From NCBI GenBank assembly GCA_018287875.1, contig JAGVVL010000030.1, positions 1 to 64,000 of the forward strand: a stretch of DNA of 64,000 nucleotides, written 5' to 3'. Made by a program: the position numbers and the translations under genes. Below are positions 33,427 through 44,782 of the stretch, piece by piece. Positions within the stretch are counted from its first letter, which is position 1, and each line of letters starts with the position of its first letter. Under the pieces are notes generated by a model, which saw nothing but the letters and a program-made list of their open reading frames with translations, searched no databases and was not told the DNA's origin. Source of the DNA: Nigrospora sphaerica (lineage: Eukaryota > Ascomycota > Sordariomycetes > Amphisphaeriales > Apiosporaceae).

Positions 33427-34779
33427 ATGTCTACTATTATAACATTAGCTGAATGTACTCGCCTTCTAAAATTACCAGATATAAAGCAAAATATTGCCTT
33501 TCGTTCAATCAGTACAGACACTCGCCATTTACAACCAGGGGCCCTATATGTTGCCTTGCGTGGTCAACAATATGATGGACATCATTTTATTAATATTGCC
33601 TGCCAAAAAAGCATATGCAGTGATCAGTGAGGCAGCCCTTAATACCCCAATTCCTTGTCTGCAAGTACAGGATAGCTATCTAGCATTAGGAAAATTAGCC
33701 CAACACTATGCACGTCAATGGACATTACCGAAAATCGCCATTACTGGCAGCTGTGGCAAAACCACTACTAAAGCCTATTTACGTAGTATATTAAGCCAAG
33801 TAGGTTCGGTATTCGCTTCTCCTAAAAGTTTTAATAATCGCGTTGGGGTTCCTCTTACTTTATTAGCATTAAAACCACAGCATGAATTTTTAATTACTGA
33901 GATCGGGGCTAATCAGATGCAGGCGATTAGTTATTTGAGTCAACTGGTTGAACCGGATATATCGGTAATTTTAAATGTTTCGCCTGCCCATTTAGCGGGA
34001 TTCGGATCACTTGAGAGAATCGCGAAAGCCAAAACAGAGATTTTTCATGGTTTAAAAAAAGAAGGTATTGCTATTTTACCATTTTGTTTTAAAACAAAAT
34101 GGTCATCTTATTTGCCAGGGCACACTACTCTCTTTTTTGGCGAAAGCAATTTGGCTGATATCTACGCTACTAATATCCGATGGTATAACCAAATTTATGC
34201 GACCTTTGATTTAGTAACGCCTCAAGGAAAAATTCAAATTACCTTATCTCTACCGGGTAAACATCAAGTGAGTAATGCACTAGCCGCCGCATCTGCGGCT
34301 ATCGCTCTTAAAGTCCCTTTAGAGATGATAAAAATTGGGTTAGAAACAGTAGATGCGGTTATAGGTCGATTACAGATCAAACGCAGCCCTTGGTATGGTA
34401 CTATTATTGATGATACTTATAATGCAAGCCCTCAATCTGTTTATGCGGCACTCTCAACAAGTATTCAGTATGATAAAAATTGTATTTTTGTTTTTGGAGA
34501 CATGCAGGAATTAGGGAAGCGAGTATTGAGTATCATCGACAGGTAGCCCACTGGGCTAAAGATTTGGGTATTCGTCAATTATTCGCATTTGGATTTCATA
34601 CCAAAGAGACGGTTGCTGCTTTTGGGGAAGGGGCGATACATTTTATGCAGCGCTCTCAATTATTGAAACACCTAAAAAGAAAGCTGCGTTGTGATAGTGT
34701 GGTGTTGCTGAAAGGGTCTAGGGATATGCAAATGGAAGAGGTGGTATCTGCTTTGATGAAAAATGAAGCGCTTCATTAA
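33427..34779 (+). CDS. murF: UDP-MurNAc-tripeptide--D-Ala-D-Ala ligase MurF (two frameshifts)
   Basis: Adds D-Ala-D-Ala to the muropeptide precursor. FRSISTDTRHLQPGALYVAL at the start, the ATP site AITGSCGKTTTKAYLRSIL, SFNNRVGVPLTLL, TEIGANQ, LNVSPAHLAGFGS, KAKTEIFHGL, LPGKHQVSNALAAA, and IIDDTYNASPQSV are all MurF-type. About 451 residues. Breaks lie near 33610 and 34512 (both by A or G runs). It lies apart from mraY (1.8 kb downstream, with phrB between), whereas the two are normally adjacent. Confidence 0.94.
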
Positions 34780-34843
34780 ACTGATAACGCCTCTATTGCA
34801 AATACTAACCGCTCATTAGACTAAGATTGTATTGCATTCCCGC

Positions 34844-36437
34844 TTAATCTGAGTTGTTTGAATCGAGTTTTCGCTCGATTTTACTTTGCTCCAAATTAAT
34901 ATGGGGTTTCGGATAGCCTAATTTATCAAACGCTTCGGTAGAGAGACGATGATAAGGATCAAATATGGCTTTACCTTTAACAGCACGTAACTCAGGCACC
35001 CATTGCCGAATATACTCGCCCGTTGGGTCATTTTTCTCTGACTGCAAGAGGGATTAAAGATTGTATAACTAGGGCTCCAACCTTGTATGTTATTCGCTAA
35101 ATCTAGATCAATTAACTGCTCAGCAAAGTACCTTTCGCCACGCCGATAGTCGATTAATAAGTGGTGATATAAATAAGAGGCTACATTCATTCGAAGCCGG
35201 TTATGCATATACGCTTCTTGGTTGAGTTGACGCATACCGGCATCAATCCAAGGATAGCCGGTTTGTCCAGCACACCATTTTTTCCATCCCGCCTCATCTT
35301 GTTCCCATTGAACATCAATAAATCTAGGATCTGCAGGCGTATTCATTGATAGATGCGGTTTAGTCACTAATTGTTGACGATAAAATTCCCGAAATGCTAG
35401 TTCTCTTATCCAGCTCATAAGACCTGTATTAGAAGGAGAGGTTGCCATGTCTTTAGAGGTTTTAAGATAGGTTTGTAACCTTTTAAAGATACTACGCATA
35501 CTAATTGCACCGATTGCTAAATACGGACTTAGCTTTGAGCTACTGTTAAGTGCAGGTTGATTGCGGGTATGGTGATAATCTTCTAAATGATGGTCGATGA
35601 AATGATCAAGCTTTTTTAAAGCGTGGGTATATCCAGCCGGCCATTTTTTCCTTATGGCATCCCTGATACTTTGGTTTTTAAACCGTTTTGCTTTAGGAGC
35701 GATAGGAATAGAGGCGTTCCAAAGTTTTTGGTAAGGATGCTCGGTTGGAATTGCTTGTTTTTGAAGGCTGGGTTGGGGTTCAAAAGAGGTAGAAGGTTGA
35801 TTGAAATAATATAACCATTTTTTATAAAAGGGGTAAACACTTGTAATGGTTTTTTTGTTGATTTAGTATCGTTCCCGCCTCAAAAATACATTGATCTTGG
35901 TAATAGGTACAATGCACAGTACCAGACAGTTTCTCAACGACTTGGATATCTCGATGTAATTCATCGACTTCGTATTCATAATTCGCATATAGATGTGATA
36001 TGTCATTTGACTGTGCAAACGCTGATAAGGTAGTCGCACTATCTGATAACTCATCAATAGGCAGTATCACAAGCGGAATATTCAATGCAGTTAATTGTTT
36101 TTCAAACCCCTTAAAGTTTCTAGCATAAAATCTAGCTTAGCAATGGAAATGCCTTGCTTAATGAGTGAATTCGGGCAATACAAATAAACTGCACTTAAAT
36201 AAGTATGAGAAGATTGTGCTTTTGGTAAGCTTCATATAATGCGAGGTTATCTTCTATTCTGAGATCTTTATTACGAAACCAATGCAATACATTTTTAGTA
36301 GAAGTGGAGGCTTGTACTCCTTGAGTCAATTTATTTTTTAATATCCAATAAGGTGGGTGAGTATCTATAGATTGAATACGCTTAGAAGAAGGGCGTTTTA
36401 AAACCGTATTATCTGAAAAAACAGCTAGAGCAGTCAT
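34844..36437 (-). pseudogene. phrB: Class I photolyase phrB relic (about five breaks and a deleted FAD loop)
   Basis: The family is a light-driven DNA repair flavoprotein. N-terminal HWFRNKDLRIEDNLALYEA, ISHLYANYEYEVDE, then TGLMSWIRELAFREFYRQQL, GQTGYPWIDAGMRQLN, MHNRLRMNVASYLYHHLL and RGERYFAEQLIDLDLANN identify it. After the conserved GW near 35085 the sequence jumps to SPSYTIFNP, missing about ten residues of the W-x-A-S-T-G-T-D-A FAD-binding and electron-transfer loop. Breaks also occur near 36195, 36085, 35840, 35660 and 35065. An N-terminal extension of about 45 residues is unusual. The loop loss cannot be a homopolymer error, so I call it a pseudogene; the start is uncertain (36437 or 36509). 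Confidence 0.75.
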
Positions 36438-36627
36438 ATTGAAGGGGGAATAAAAGAGAAGGTAAAAGTAGATATACCTATATGGCCTTAGGCTAACAGC
36501 ATTAACCATCCACTGTCTAATTTTTGCGGTCCCTCATCTTGTCACCTAGTACTGAAAATAAGTATTTTATATTTTTGAAAAATAAAATATTGAATTCGCT
36601 CAAAACAGAGTAAGAAAAGGAGTTTTT

Positions 36628-37613
36628 ATGTTATCTCTATGGTTTAAAGAATTACCTTTGATCGTCCGATTAATAGGTGGTTTGTTTACTTCCTTGATAG
36701 GGAGTTTATACTTAACCAATTTTATTATAAAAAATTTTAGATGGCTTGAAAAAAAGACAGTCGTGCGGGAATTTGTTCCCTCTCCGCATTTAAAAAAAAC
36801 GGTACCCCTACGTTGGGGGGGTGGCTATTTTTCTTGCCTATACCTTTAGTCTATGTCTCTGGGGGATCTAACCTCATCTATTCTTTGGGTCACCTTAGCT
36901 GTGTGGGCCGCTTTTGCGAGGATTGGTTTATTGGATGATTACTATAAACTTAGCAAGCATCATGCAGTTTCTGGATTGTCCGCTAGAGAAAAATATAGGT
37001 TGCAGTCTTTTTTTAGTTTATTGATTGCGCTGATTTGGTATGGTCTATCTAGCAGGGAACCCTACTGTATAGATTATGTCCCTAAGTTTCTATTGGATAT
37101 GGGATATATAGGTTGGACCTATATCGTTATAGTAGGAAGTAGTAATGCGTTTAATCTAACTGATGGTTTAGATGGACTAGCGATTTCGCAAGTTATTATT
37201 ATTAGTGTCGGTTTATTGGTGCTTTCTTATCAATCTATGCAAGAATTAACTGTCTTATACAGTCTATTAATAGGCAGTAGTTTAGGTTTTCTATGGTATA
37301 ATAGGCATCCGGCTAAGATATTTATGGGAGATGTTGGTGCATTGCCTTTAGGTGCCTTTTTAGCACTATCTTCTATTATACAAGGTCAAACCATTACTTT
37401 TGCTCTAATGGCCATTATTCCTGTCATCGAAACAATATCGGTCATCATCCAAGTGATTACTTTCAAGAGAAATAAAAAGCGGTTTTTTTAATGGCGCCTT
37501 TCCATCATCATTTAGAGTTATCAGGCCAATCTGAGCCAGCCATTGTACAAAAAATGGCAATAGTAGCCCTTGGCATGACGATACTTTGCTTATTTGTGCA
37601 GCTGAACAAATGA
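36628..37613 (+). CDS. mraY: Phospho-MurNAc-pentapeptide transferase MraY (three frameshifts)
   Basis: Makes lipid I in the inner membrane. Residues include RWGG..FF.LP, GLLDDYYKLSKHHAVSGLSAR (Asp-rich site), NAFNLTDGLDGLAI, IFMGDVGALPLGAFL and the C-terminal IPVIETISVIIQV with MAPFHHHLELSGQSEP, the HHH signature that separates MraY from WecA. About 328 residues. Breaks lie near 36818 and 36855 and at a T run near 37488. The stop overlaps the recJ start by ATGA. Confidence 0.93.
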
Positions 37614-39337
37614 GTTCCTTGACGAAAATTGAAGCCTATCAAGGGGTTATTTCTCCTCAATTAGCCTCATTACCTCCTATCCTACAACGAATCTATGCTG
37701 CTAGAAATGTGCAGTCACTCCATGAAGTGCAATATAGTTTACAGCATCTATTGCATTTTCAATCCCTGAAAAATATTACAAAAGCCGCTGCGTTATTGTT
37801 TGAGATGATTCAAAATCAAAAACGTATCCTAATCGTAGGGGATTTTGATACGGATGGGGCGACTAGTACCACCGTTGCCATCAAAGCGTTGCGACAGTTT
37901 GGTGCAAAATATGTCAATTATTTAGTGCCGAACCGATTCGAATATGGGTATGGTTTAACCAAAGAAATTGTAGCCTTGGTGAACCAAACAGATTTGATTA
38001 TGACCGTCGATAATGGCATTGCAAGTTATGAAGGCGTGATTGCTGCGCAAAAAAGGAATTCCTGTCTTAATTACCGATCATCATTTACCACCTGACATCT
38101 TACCTCCCGCCGCCGTGATTATTAATCCTCAGCAAAAAGGCGATACTTTTGCTAGTAAAAATTTAGCCGGCGTTGGGGTAACTTTTTATGTGATGTTAGC
38201 GTTGCGAGATTATCTTCATAAAAACCATTGGTTTACTGCCCAAAATATTCCGTACCCGAAAATGCATCATTTATTAGATTTAGTGGCGCTAGGCACGGTA
38301 GCAGATATGGTGCCTCTAGATTTGAATAACCGAATTTTAGTAGCTTATGGCTTGCGTCAAATACAATCTAACGCCGCATGTGCAGGTATACAAGCTTTAG
38401 CTGAGGTATCCAATAAGGATTTACGTTCGTGTTCCGCAAGTGACTTAGGATTTAACATCGCGCCTAAATTAAATGCTGCAGGCCGGTTAGAAGACATGTC
38501 TTTAGGTATTGAATGCCTGTTAAGCACAAACAAAAAAGAAGCAATGCCCTTAGCCATTCAGTTAGATGAGTTAAATAAAAAAAGACGGTTAATTGAGCAA
38601 AACATGCAAAAAACAGCCTTTGCTAACCTTGAGCGATTAGCACTACCCAGTACTAGCGCGAGTATTTGTTTATTTGATAAAAAGTGGCATGAAGGAATTA
38701 CAGGGTTAGTAGCGGGTCGGCTGAAAGAGCGTTTTCAAAAACCAGCAGTCGTATTTGCGTTGACTCAGCGCCAAGGAGAGTTAAAAGGATCAGCTCGATC
38801 GATCCAAGGGTTACATATTCGAGATATCTTAGCTGAGATTGCAACGACACATCCCGAACTGTTATCCCGTTTTGGGGGCATGCAGCCGCCGCTGGGCTAA
38901 GTTTAGCGCAAAAAGATTACCCACAATTTGTATCGCTTTTTGAAGAATACGTTGCTAAAGCCTTATCTACACTTAATCCCTTGCGTGTACAACTAACTGA
39001 TGGGACCTTAAAACCAGAAGAGATGACCTTATCCTTAGCGACTTTATTAAAAAAATCAGGCCCTTGGGGGCAAGGTTTTGCAGAACCTTTATTTGAAGGA
39101 GTATTTCAAGTCATTTCACAGCGTTTAGTAGGGGCTCGACATTTGCAAATACAGCTTCGGTCTGCCCAACACAGTCGTGTTATTAAAGGAATTGCATTTA
39201 ATATCAATGTAGAAGCGTGGCCTAATCCTAGAATAGAGACGGTACAATTGCTTTATCGGTTGACCGCAGAGGAATGGCAAGGGCGAAGAGATATTAGCTT
39301 ACAAATAGAAAAAATATATCCTATTTCTAGCCAATAA
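37610..39337 (+). CDS. recJ: Single-stranded-DNA exonuclease RecJ (two frameshifts)
   Basis: 5'-3' ssDNA exonuclease used in recombination and mismatch repair. DHH-superfamily motifs: ILIVGDFDTDGATST, LIMTVDNGI, LITDHHLP, and DLVALGTVADMVPL. The DHHA1 domain has FNIAPKLNAAGRLEDMS and RFGG-HAAAAGLSL. About 576 residues, family-typical. Breaks lie near 38053 (A run) and 38877 (G run). The mraY-recJ overlap is a non-standard pairing. Confidence 0.93.
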
Positions 39338-39339
39338 GG

Positions 39340-40161
39340 CTACTTATCCCGTCTTAGTAAATTCGTAAGAGGTATAGCGATCTCTCCTGCCTCATTCATA
39401 TAACTACTTTCTTCCCCACGAAAAGCTTGTCCATAAATGACTTCCCATTGCACCTCCTTAATAGAAGCGAGATTCAGTACACTGGTTGTCGATGAGTCAC
39501 GCAACAAAGTATGTAAGCCAAGTTGAGTTAATTCTTTGTAGAATGCCTCGCCATTATCATATTGCGTTATCCAATGATCGACATCCATCGTGATGTCTTG
39601 CCAGCGACCGCTAACTAACATATCGCCTATCGTATGCATGTCCATCAACCCATTAGGGTAAAGGGAGGAGCGATGCTTGATTGGCTCAAATGTATTAGGC
39701 CCTAGATAAGTAAATAATAAGATCCCGCCTACACTGAGTCGTTTTTTAATTTCATTCAATACCTCATACAGATCATGCACCCATAAGAGATAAATTAGCA
39801 CAGATAAAATCAAAAGAGCGAAAGGGAAAGGGTAGTTGTTGCAAATCTCCTTGCACGAACTCGACAAGCGTACTCGTCGATACTTGATTTTTTTGGCTTG
39901 TCTTAGTACTTCAGAAGCCCAATCCAATCCGACAATCGGGGTTTTAGGGTAACGTTGTTTTAATAAATCGATACAAAACCCAGTTCCACATCCGATATCT
40001 AAAATTCTTTTTGGGTTGGTAATTTTTAACTCGTCAACTCGATTGATTAATCGCTCACTAATATGCCGAGGTAACACCCCTGCCTTGTCATATACGGAAG
40101 CTGTCGCATTAAAAGTTTCTATTAACACTTTAACAGCAGATAAATCATTCTTGATAGGCAT
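39340..40161 (-). CDS. bioC: Malonyl-ACP O-methyltransferase BioC (two compensating frameshifts)
   Basis: SAM-dependent methyltransferase starting the BioC-BioH biotin route. FNATASVYDKAGVLPRHISE matches the BioC start, SAM motif I is RILDIGCGTGFCIDLL, and WVHDLYEVLNEIKKRLSVGG is the later conserved part. The frame is uninterrupted, but residues 100-125 are nonsense in it. In a neighbouring frame the same bases read VEFVQGDLQQLPFPFRSFDF, the expected motif, so two opposite indels (about 39855 and 39785) cancel out. No other bio gene is in the window. Confidence 0.82.
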   Translation of the reverse strand: MPIKNDLSAVKVLIETFNATASVYDKAGVLPRHISERLINRVDELKITNPKRILDIGCGTGFCIDLLKQRYPKTPIVGLDWASEVLRQAKKIKYRRVRLSSSCKEICNNYPFPFALLILSVLIYLLWVHDLYEVLNEIKKRLSVGGILLFTYLGPNTFEPIKHRSSLYPNGLMDMHTIGDMLVSGRWQDITMDVDHWITQYDNGEAFYKELTQLGLHTLLRDSSTTSVLNLASIKEVQWEVIYGQAFRGEESSYMNEAGEIAIPLTNLLRRDK

Positions 40162-40320
40162 CTTATGTACAGTAGGGGGCTTATATAGGATTGAGTATAA
40201 ACTACAGTGCGTATTTTTATAAAAAATATCAGTTTTTTATTGAAATTTGAAAGATTGCATTGCCAATCACAAAGCCACTAAATAAAACAGAAAAAACACC
40301 GCACCCACCAGTTAATTAAT

Positions 40321-40336
40321 CACGAGCCTACTCGTG
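40321..40336 (-). other. Small hairpin upstream of bioC
   Basis: CACGAG at 40321-40326 pairs with CTCGTG at 40331-40336 around CCTA. A competing pairing is possible between CTACTC at about 40328 and GAGTAG at about 40346. The gap 40162-40427 contains no gene. No BirA operator (TTGTAAACC type) is visible. Any regulatory role is a guess. Confidence 0.25.
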
Positions 40337-40427
40337 CTTTAGCAGGAGTAGGGGATATATTTCTTTTAAGGATGGGATCCAAGCGTTAAGTACGGGCTTT
40401 AATAGTTAATGGTGTTTAAACGATAGA

Positions 40428-43400
40428 TTAAGGCCTAAAACTTGTGTTGTTAACTGGAGGTTCCTCTATGCCTGATATAAATAAAGTATTCATCTGTTGT
40501 AAAGTGTTTTTTTCAAGGTAGTGCCGATTCTGTGAGTACAAAATTTCCTTTAATGCATTCTGACAGGACTCTTCTTGCAATTTTTTATGAGTATTGGCTA
40601 ATAAACCTCCTAAACTACTTTCTATGAGATCTATAATATCCATTCCTAACTCGGGTGGTAGGCCAGAAATTTTATCGAACAAGCTCGCTTCTTTATAATT
40701 CCCTATAAGTAATTTAGTTTGCTGGTTGTGTCGTAGGTATGGCCACAATTGAACCCATGTATGAATAGTGGAAGTCTCATGAATATTTAAAAGCTCGCCC
40801 ACTGCTTTAAAGTATTGGGTCTGATAAGCTCGGTAGCCTTTATAGAATTCGTGCTCTGGTATTTTAACGCCTGCATGGATCAAGTAATATCCGTATTCTG
40901 CATCCGTTGCTACTGCAATATAAAAAGATTGTTGTCATTGTTAGGGTTAGCACCATAGCGTAGCAAAAGTTTGATTATATGATCTTGTTTTTTTCAATTG
41001 CTATACGTAGAGTTTGACCCTTTTTATTTTTTATATAATTTTTTATATTAAGATCTGCCTTGTTTTGAATAAGCAACCGAATTACTTTGTTTCTTCTACA
41101 GCGTAAAGAAACTTCCGAAAATCTTCATCAGAAGCGTTTAAGTCGCTAGGCACAGAAAACCCATCATGATTGTATAAAGCGAGATGCAATGGCGTATTAC
41201 CATCCTTATCGACTGCATTAATGTTAGCACCACCAGCTAGTAACAACTCAACTATCCTAGGTTGCCCTTTAGAGGCAGCAATATGTAGAGGGGTTTCTCC
41301 ATTTTTACTGATAGTTTGTATGTTTTTCTCTTTCTGAATAAGTCGTCGCGCCGTTTTTACTTCGTTACTGCGTAAGGCAGTATACAAAGCAGTATCTCCA
41401 TCTTCATCTATTGCCTTAATGTTGGCATAACGAGCCAATAATAACTTAACTATCTTAGTTTGACCCGACTGCGAAGCAAGATGTAGTAGGGTTTTACCGT
41501 AGTTATCTCTGGTTTGTATATCTGCCCCTTGATGAATAAGTAGTTGAGCGGTTTTATTGAGTTAGCGCGCAAGGCAGCATGCAATGGTGTATTACCATTC
41601 TTATCTACCCCATTAATGTTGGCGCCACAAGCCAGTAATAACTTAACTATCTTAGCTTGCCCTTTAGAGGCAGCAGTATATAGTGGGGTTTGATCTAGGT
41701 AGTTTTTAGCGTGGATGTTTGCTTTGTTTTGCGTAAACCATTTAACAATATCGGCATACCCCTCTGCTGCTGCCCAATGCAAAGGCGTATGACTCTTTTT
41801 ATCTTTTACATTCAAATTCGGGTATCTTGGAACCAATATTTTCACTATTTCTAAAGCCCCGCTAGAAGCGGCAATATGTAGAGGGTTTTCTCTATATCAT
41901 CTAAGGCATGCGTATCTGCACCTTTTTCCATTAGAAACTTAAAAAGGGCGGTGTGGCCATTTAATGCCGCACAATGTAAAAGGGTAGATCCTTTCTCATC
42001 TTTCAGATTCAGATCCAACTTGTTTTGAGTAAATGCTTTAAATATCGCTATATGCCCTGCAAGGGGGCGGTATGGAGTGGGGTTTGACCCAACTCATTTC
42101 TCGAATACTTATTTGCTTTTTGTTGCATGAGAAATTTAAAAACCTTTGTATGGCCATTTAATGCCGCACAATGCAAAAGGGTATTGTAGACCCTATTTTT
42201 TATATTTAGGTTTATGCCATTTTGAATACAAGTTTTAAGAATTGATAATTTCCCTTTAGAAGCCGCAAGATGTAATGGACTTTCTCCTTGATTATTTAAA
42301 ACCCGGGTATTTGCACCTTTTCGAATTAACCATTCAAAAACTGTAGTTTGGTTTTTAATACTGCCCGATGCAAAAGGGTGTCGCCATAGTCATCTTGTAT
42401 ATTCACATCTATCCCATGCTGAAAGCCTATGTCAAGAATTAACAATTTCGCTTCAAAGGCTGCGAGATGTAATGCTGTTTCTTTCCGGTTATTTAAGACT
42501 CGGATATCTGCGCCTTCTTCAATGAGCCTTTTAAAAGCCTTGGTATAGTGATGTGCTGCGGCATAATGCAAAGCGGTGTCGCCATAGTCATCTTGTATAT
42601 TCACATCTATCCCATGTCGAAAGCCTATTTCAAGAATTGATAATTTCCCTTTAGAGGCGGCAATATGTAAAGGAGTTTGCTTTGTATGATTTAAGGCGCA
42701 CTTATCTGCACCTTTTTTCATTAGAAAATTAAAAACGGTAGTATGACCATTTAATGCGGCATAGTGCAGAGGGTGTTGCCACGATCATCTCTCAGATCCA
42801 AGTCCATTCCATGTCGCAAGCCTATTTTGAGAGTTGATAATTCCCCTTGAGAGGCCGCAAGATGTAAAGGGTGTTGTTCTTGATTGTTTAAAGCACTCTT
42901 ATCTGCACCTTGTTCAATGAGCCTCTCAAAGGCTTTGGAATAACCATATAATGCAGTGTAGTGTAACAGAGTATTGTCATCTTTGTCTCCTGCATCTAAG
43001 CTTATCCCATTATCAGCGGCTATGTTAAAGATTTCTAATTTCTTTTGAGAAGCTGCACGATGTAGAGGGTTTTCGTCATATTTATTTAACGCCTGTATAT
43101 CTCCGCCTTTTTGAATCAGAAATTCAAAAACCTCGGTATAGCCGTTTTCTGCAGCATAATGCAAAGGAGTATTACCATATTCATCTTGTGCGCTTAAATC
43201 CATTCCATGCTCAAAGCCTATTTCAAGAATTGATAATTTCCCTTCAAGGGCAGCAATATGTAAAGGGTTTGGTTTTATTATTTAGAGCATGCTTATGTCC
43301 ACCTAGTTTAATAAGCCACTCAAACATCTCGCTATCACCCTTTAATGCAGCACAGTGTAACAGTGTCCAATCATAGTTATTTCTGACCCTAACGTCCTTC

Positions 43401-44003
43401 GGCGACTTGGCAAATTCTTGAAGGACTTTTAAGTTCCCCATATTGCTTGCATAGTGTAATGGGGTATCGCCTTGATGATTTTGGGGTGCTTATCTAACGT
43501 TTTTAACATTAGAGATTTCATGATTTCGATATGGCCATTTAGTGCTGCATAGTGTGAAGAACTACTACCCTCTATATTTTTAGCTTCTGGATCTGCCGAT
43601 TTTTGGATTAATAAGTCAACGATCTGTGGTAGTCCATAATAGGAAGCCCAATGCAAAGGTATTTCGCCCTTATGATTTTTTGCTTCAATATTCGCTCCTT
43701 TTTCTATGAAAAGAAGAGCAAGTGCTTGATTTTTCAGGATAAAGCAATATGCAAAGGTGTGTTTCCATATTCATTCTTAACATCCATGCGAGCACCCTGG
43801 TCAATTAAACGGCCTACCAAGAGAATAGAATCGTCCCTGCAAGCAAGATATAAGAGTATATTCTCTGGGCTTGTATCTATGCCTTGCTCTAACCCTAAAC
43901 AGTTTATGGTATCCTGATATCTATTTGCTGGTGTTGATAAGGCCGAGGGTCTGCGTTGCTTAGTAAGGGGCATATTGTAAAAGCCATAGAATCTAAAATG
44001 CAC
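40428..44003 (-). CDS. Giant ankyrin-repeat protein with C-terminal F-box-like motif (about eight frameshifts)
   Basis: About 1190 residues when frames are followed from 44003 (or the ATG at 43973, MPLTKQRRPS) to 40428. Roughly 28 ANK repeats fill most of it. From about 43280 to 42100 they form a 66-residue super-repeat in which a canonical repeat (LLHYAALNGHTTVFNFL) alternates with one carrying LSILEIGFRHGIDV. The last 150 residues are not ANK; they contain LFDKISGLPPELGMDIIDLI, similar to the F-box-like motif that ends many ANK effectors. No signal peptide is seen. Breaks occur near 43735, 43480, 43275, 42775, 42370, 42080, 41860, 41560, 41000 and 40930. Such proteins are commonly secreted effectors of intracellular bacteria; the target is unknown. 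Confidence 0.75.
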
Positions 44004-44429
44004 GCACTCTATCTTTTTTAAAAGTAAATATTGTACTTTTTACCTAAACTTAAATTGTACTAAGCTTGGTCAATAGATTTTGTAAGTAGTTATTAGATAG
44101 GTGCTATGGCTATTTTGGCTGATTCGATTTAATAATATTCTATAGTTAAGTCATATGAATCTATAGAAAACACAGTCTTTTTAAGCTTGATAGGTGATTG
44201 ATAGGTAAAATATACAGCACTGGATAGCGCAAAAATAAATTGCATTCTCTTCCTGTTGAAGTTAGCGCAACTCATTTTAATATAAATAAACTGTTGCACT
44301 TCTTTGATAAGCGCTTAATCACAGTTAAGCCAAAGTGCACGCAATAGATAGAAGCTAACAAAAGTTAGAAGCAATCTTTTAAAAAAATCGGTTGCAATAT
44401 ATGCAATTTCTTTTAAAGATGCATGTGCA
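44004..44429. other. Intergenic region, nothing recognised
   Basis: About 425 A+T-rich bases upstream of the giant ANK gene. Only short, weak inverted repeats are visible, such as CTAAC/GTTAG near 44357-44370. No conserved frame was seen. Confidence 0.5.
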
Positions 44430-44782
44430 GCCCAGAGGATAGGGAACAGAGATCATGCCCTATACATGCTTCTGCTAAAAACCATGAAGCAGTAATGGAA
44501 AGGTTACTTAAAAATAGAGCAGACCTTCATTAAGCAAATACAAGAAAGTTTTCAATTTATTACTACAACAGGGCGTTAAGAAGAATATAAAGAGCGAAGG
44601 TGTATCAACTTGTGGCATTTGCATACAGTTCAGATAAAGTTGCTTTAATGCAACTATTGCTTTCGTATCTCAAACAAGACGAGATAGGTAACACTTGGTT
44701 GAATCACGCTTTAAAAAAGAATGATCCAAAATATGAAATATCTTTTATCCAATGGTATGGTGGTATAAATAAGCAGTTTTAA
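44430..44782 (+). pseudogene. Ankyrin-repeat gene relic
   Basis: Fragments of ANK-like protein lie in changing frames: HASAKNHEAVMERLLKNRAD near 44465-44530, and a last open stretch 44600-44782 with LVAFAYSSDKVALMQLLLSY and GNTWLNHALKKND. Stops and shifts prevent a single product. It faces away from the giant ANK gene, so it is a separate decayed gene. Confidence 0.5.

Noticed and set aside
35623..35840. Two opposing open frames in the middle of phrB
   Set aside because: The plus-strand one is a shadow; the minus-strand one is part of the photolyase path between two breaks.
36628..37613. WecA-type undecaprenyl-phosphate GlcNAc-1-phosphate transferase
   Set aside because: The MAPFHHHLE ending, the Mur context and the ATGA coupling fit MraY better; the small size also fits MraY.
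40321..40358. Biotin-responsive operator or riboswitch before bioC
   Set aside because: Only short alternative stems are seen, with no BirA palindrome and no recognisable riboswitch core.
42100..43700. Regularly spaced repeats that could suggest a CRISPR array or satellite
   Set aside because: The period is 99 or 198 bases, the units are translated as ankyrin repeats on the minus strand, and there are no short identical repeats with unique spacers.
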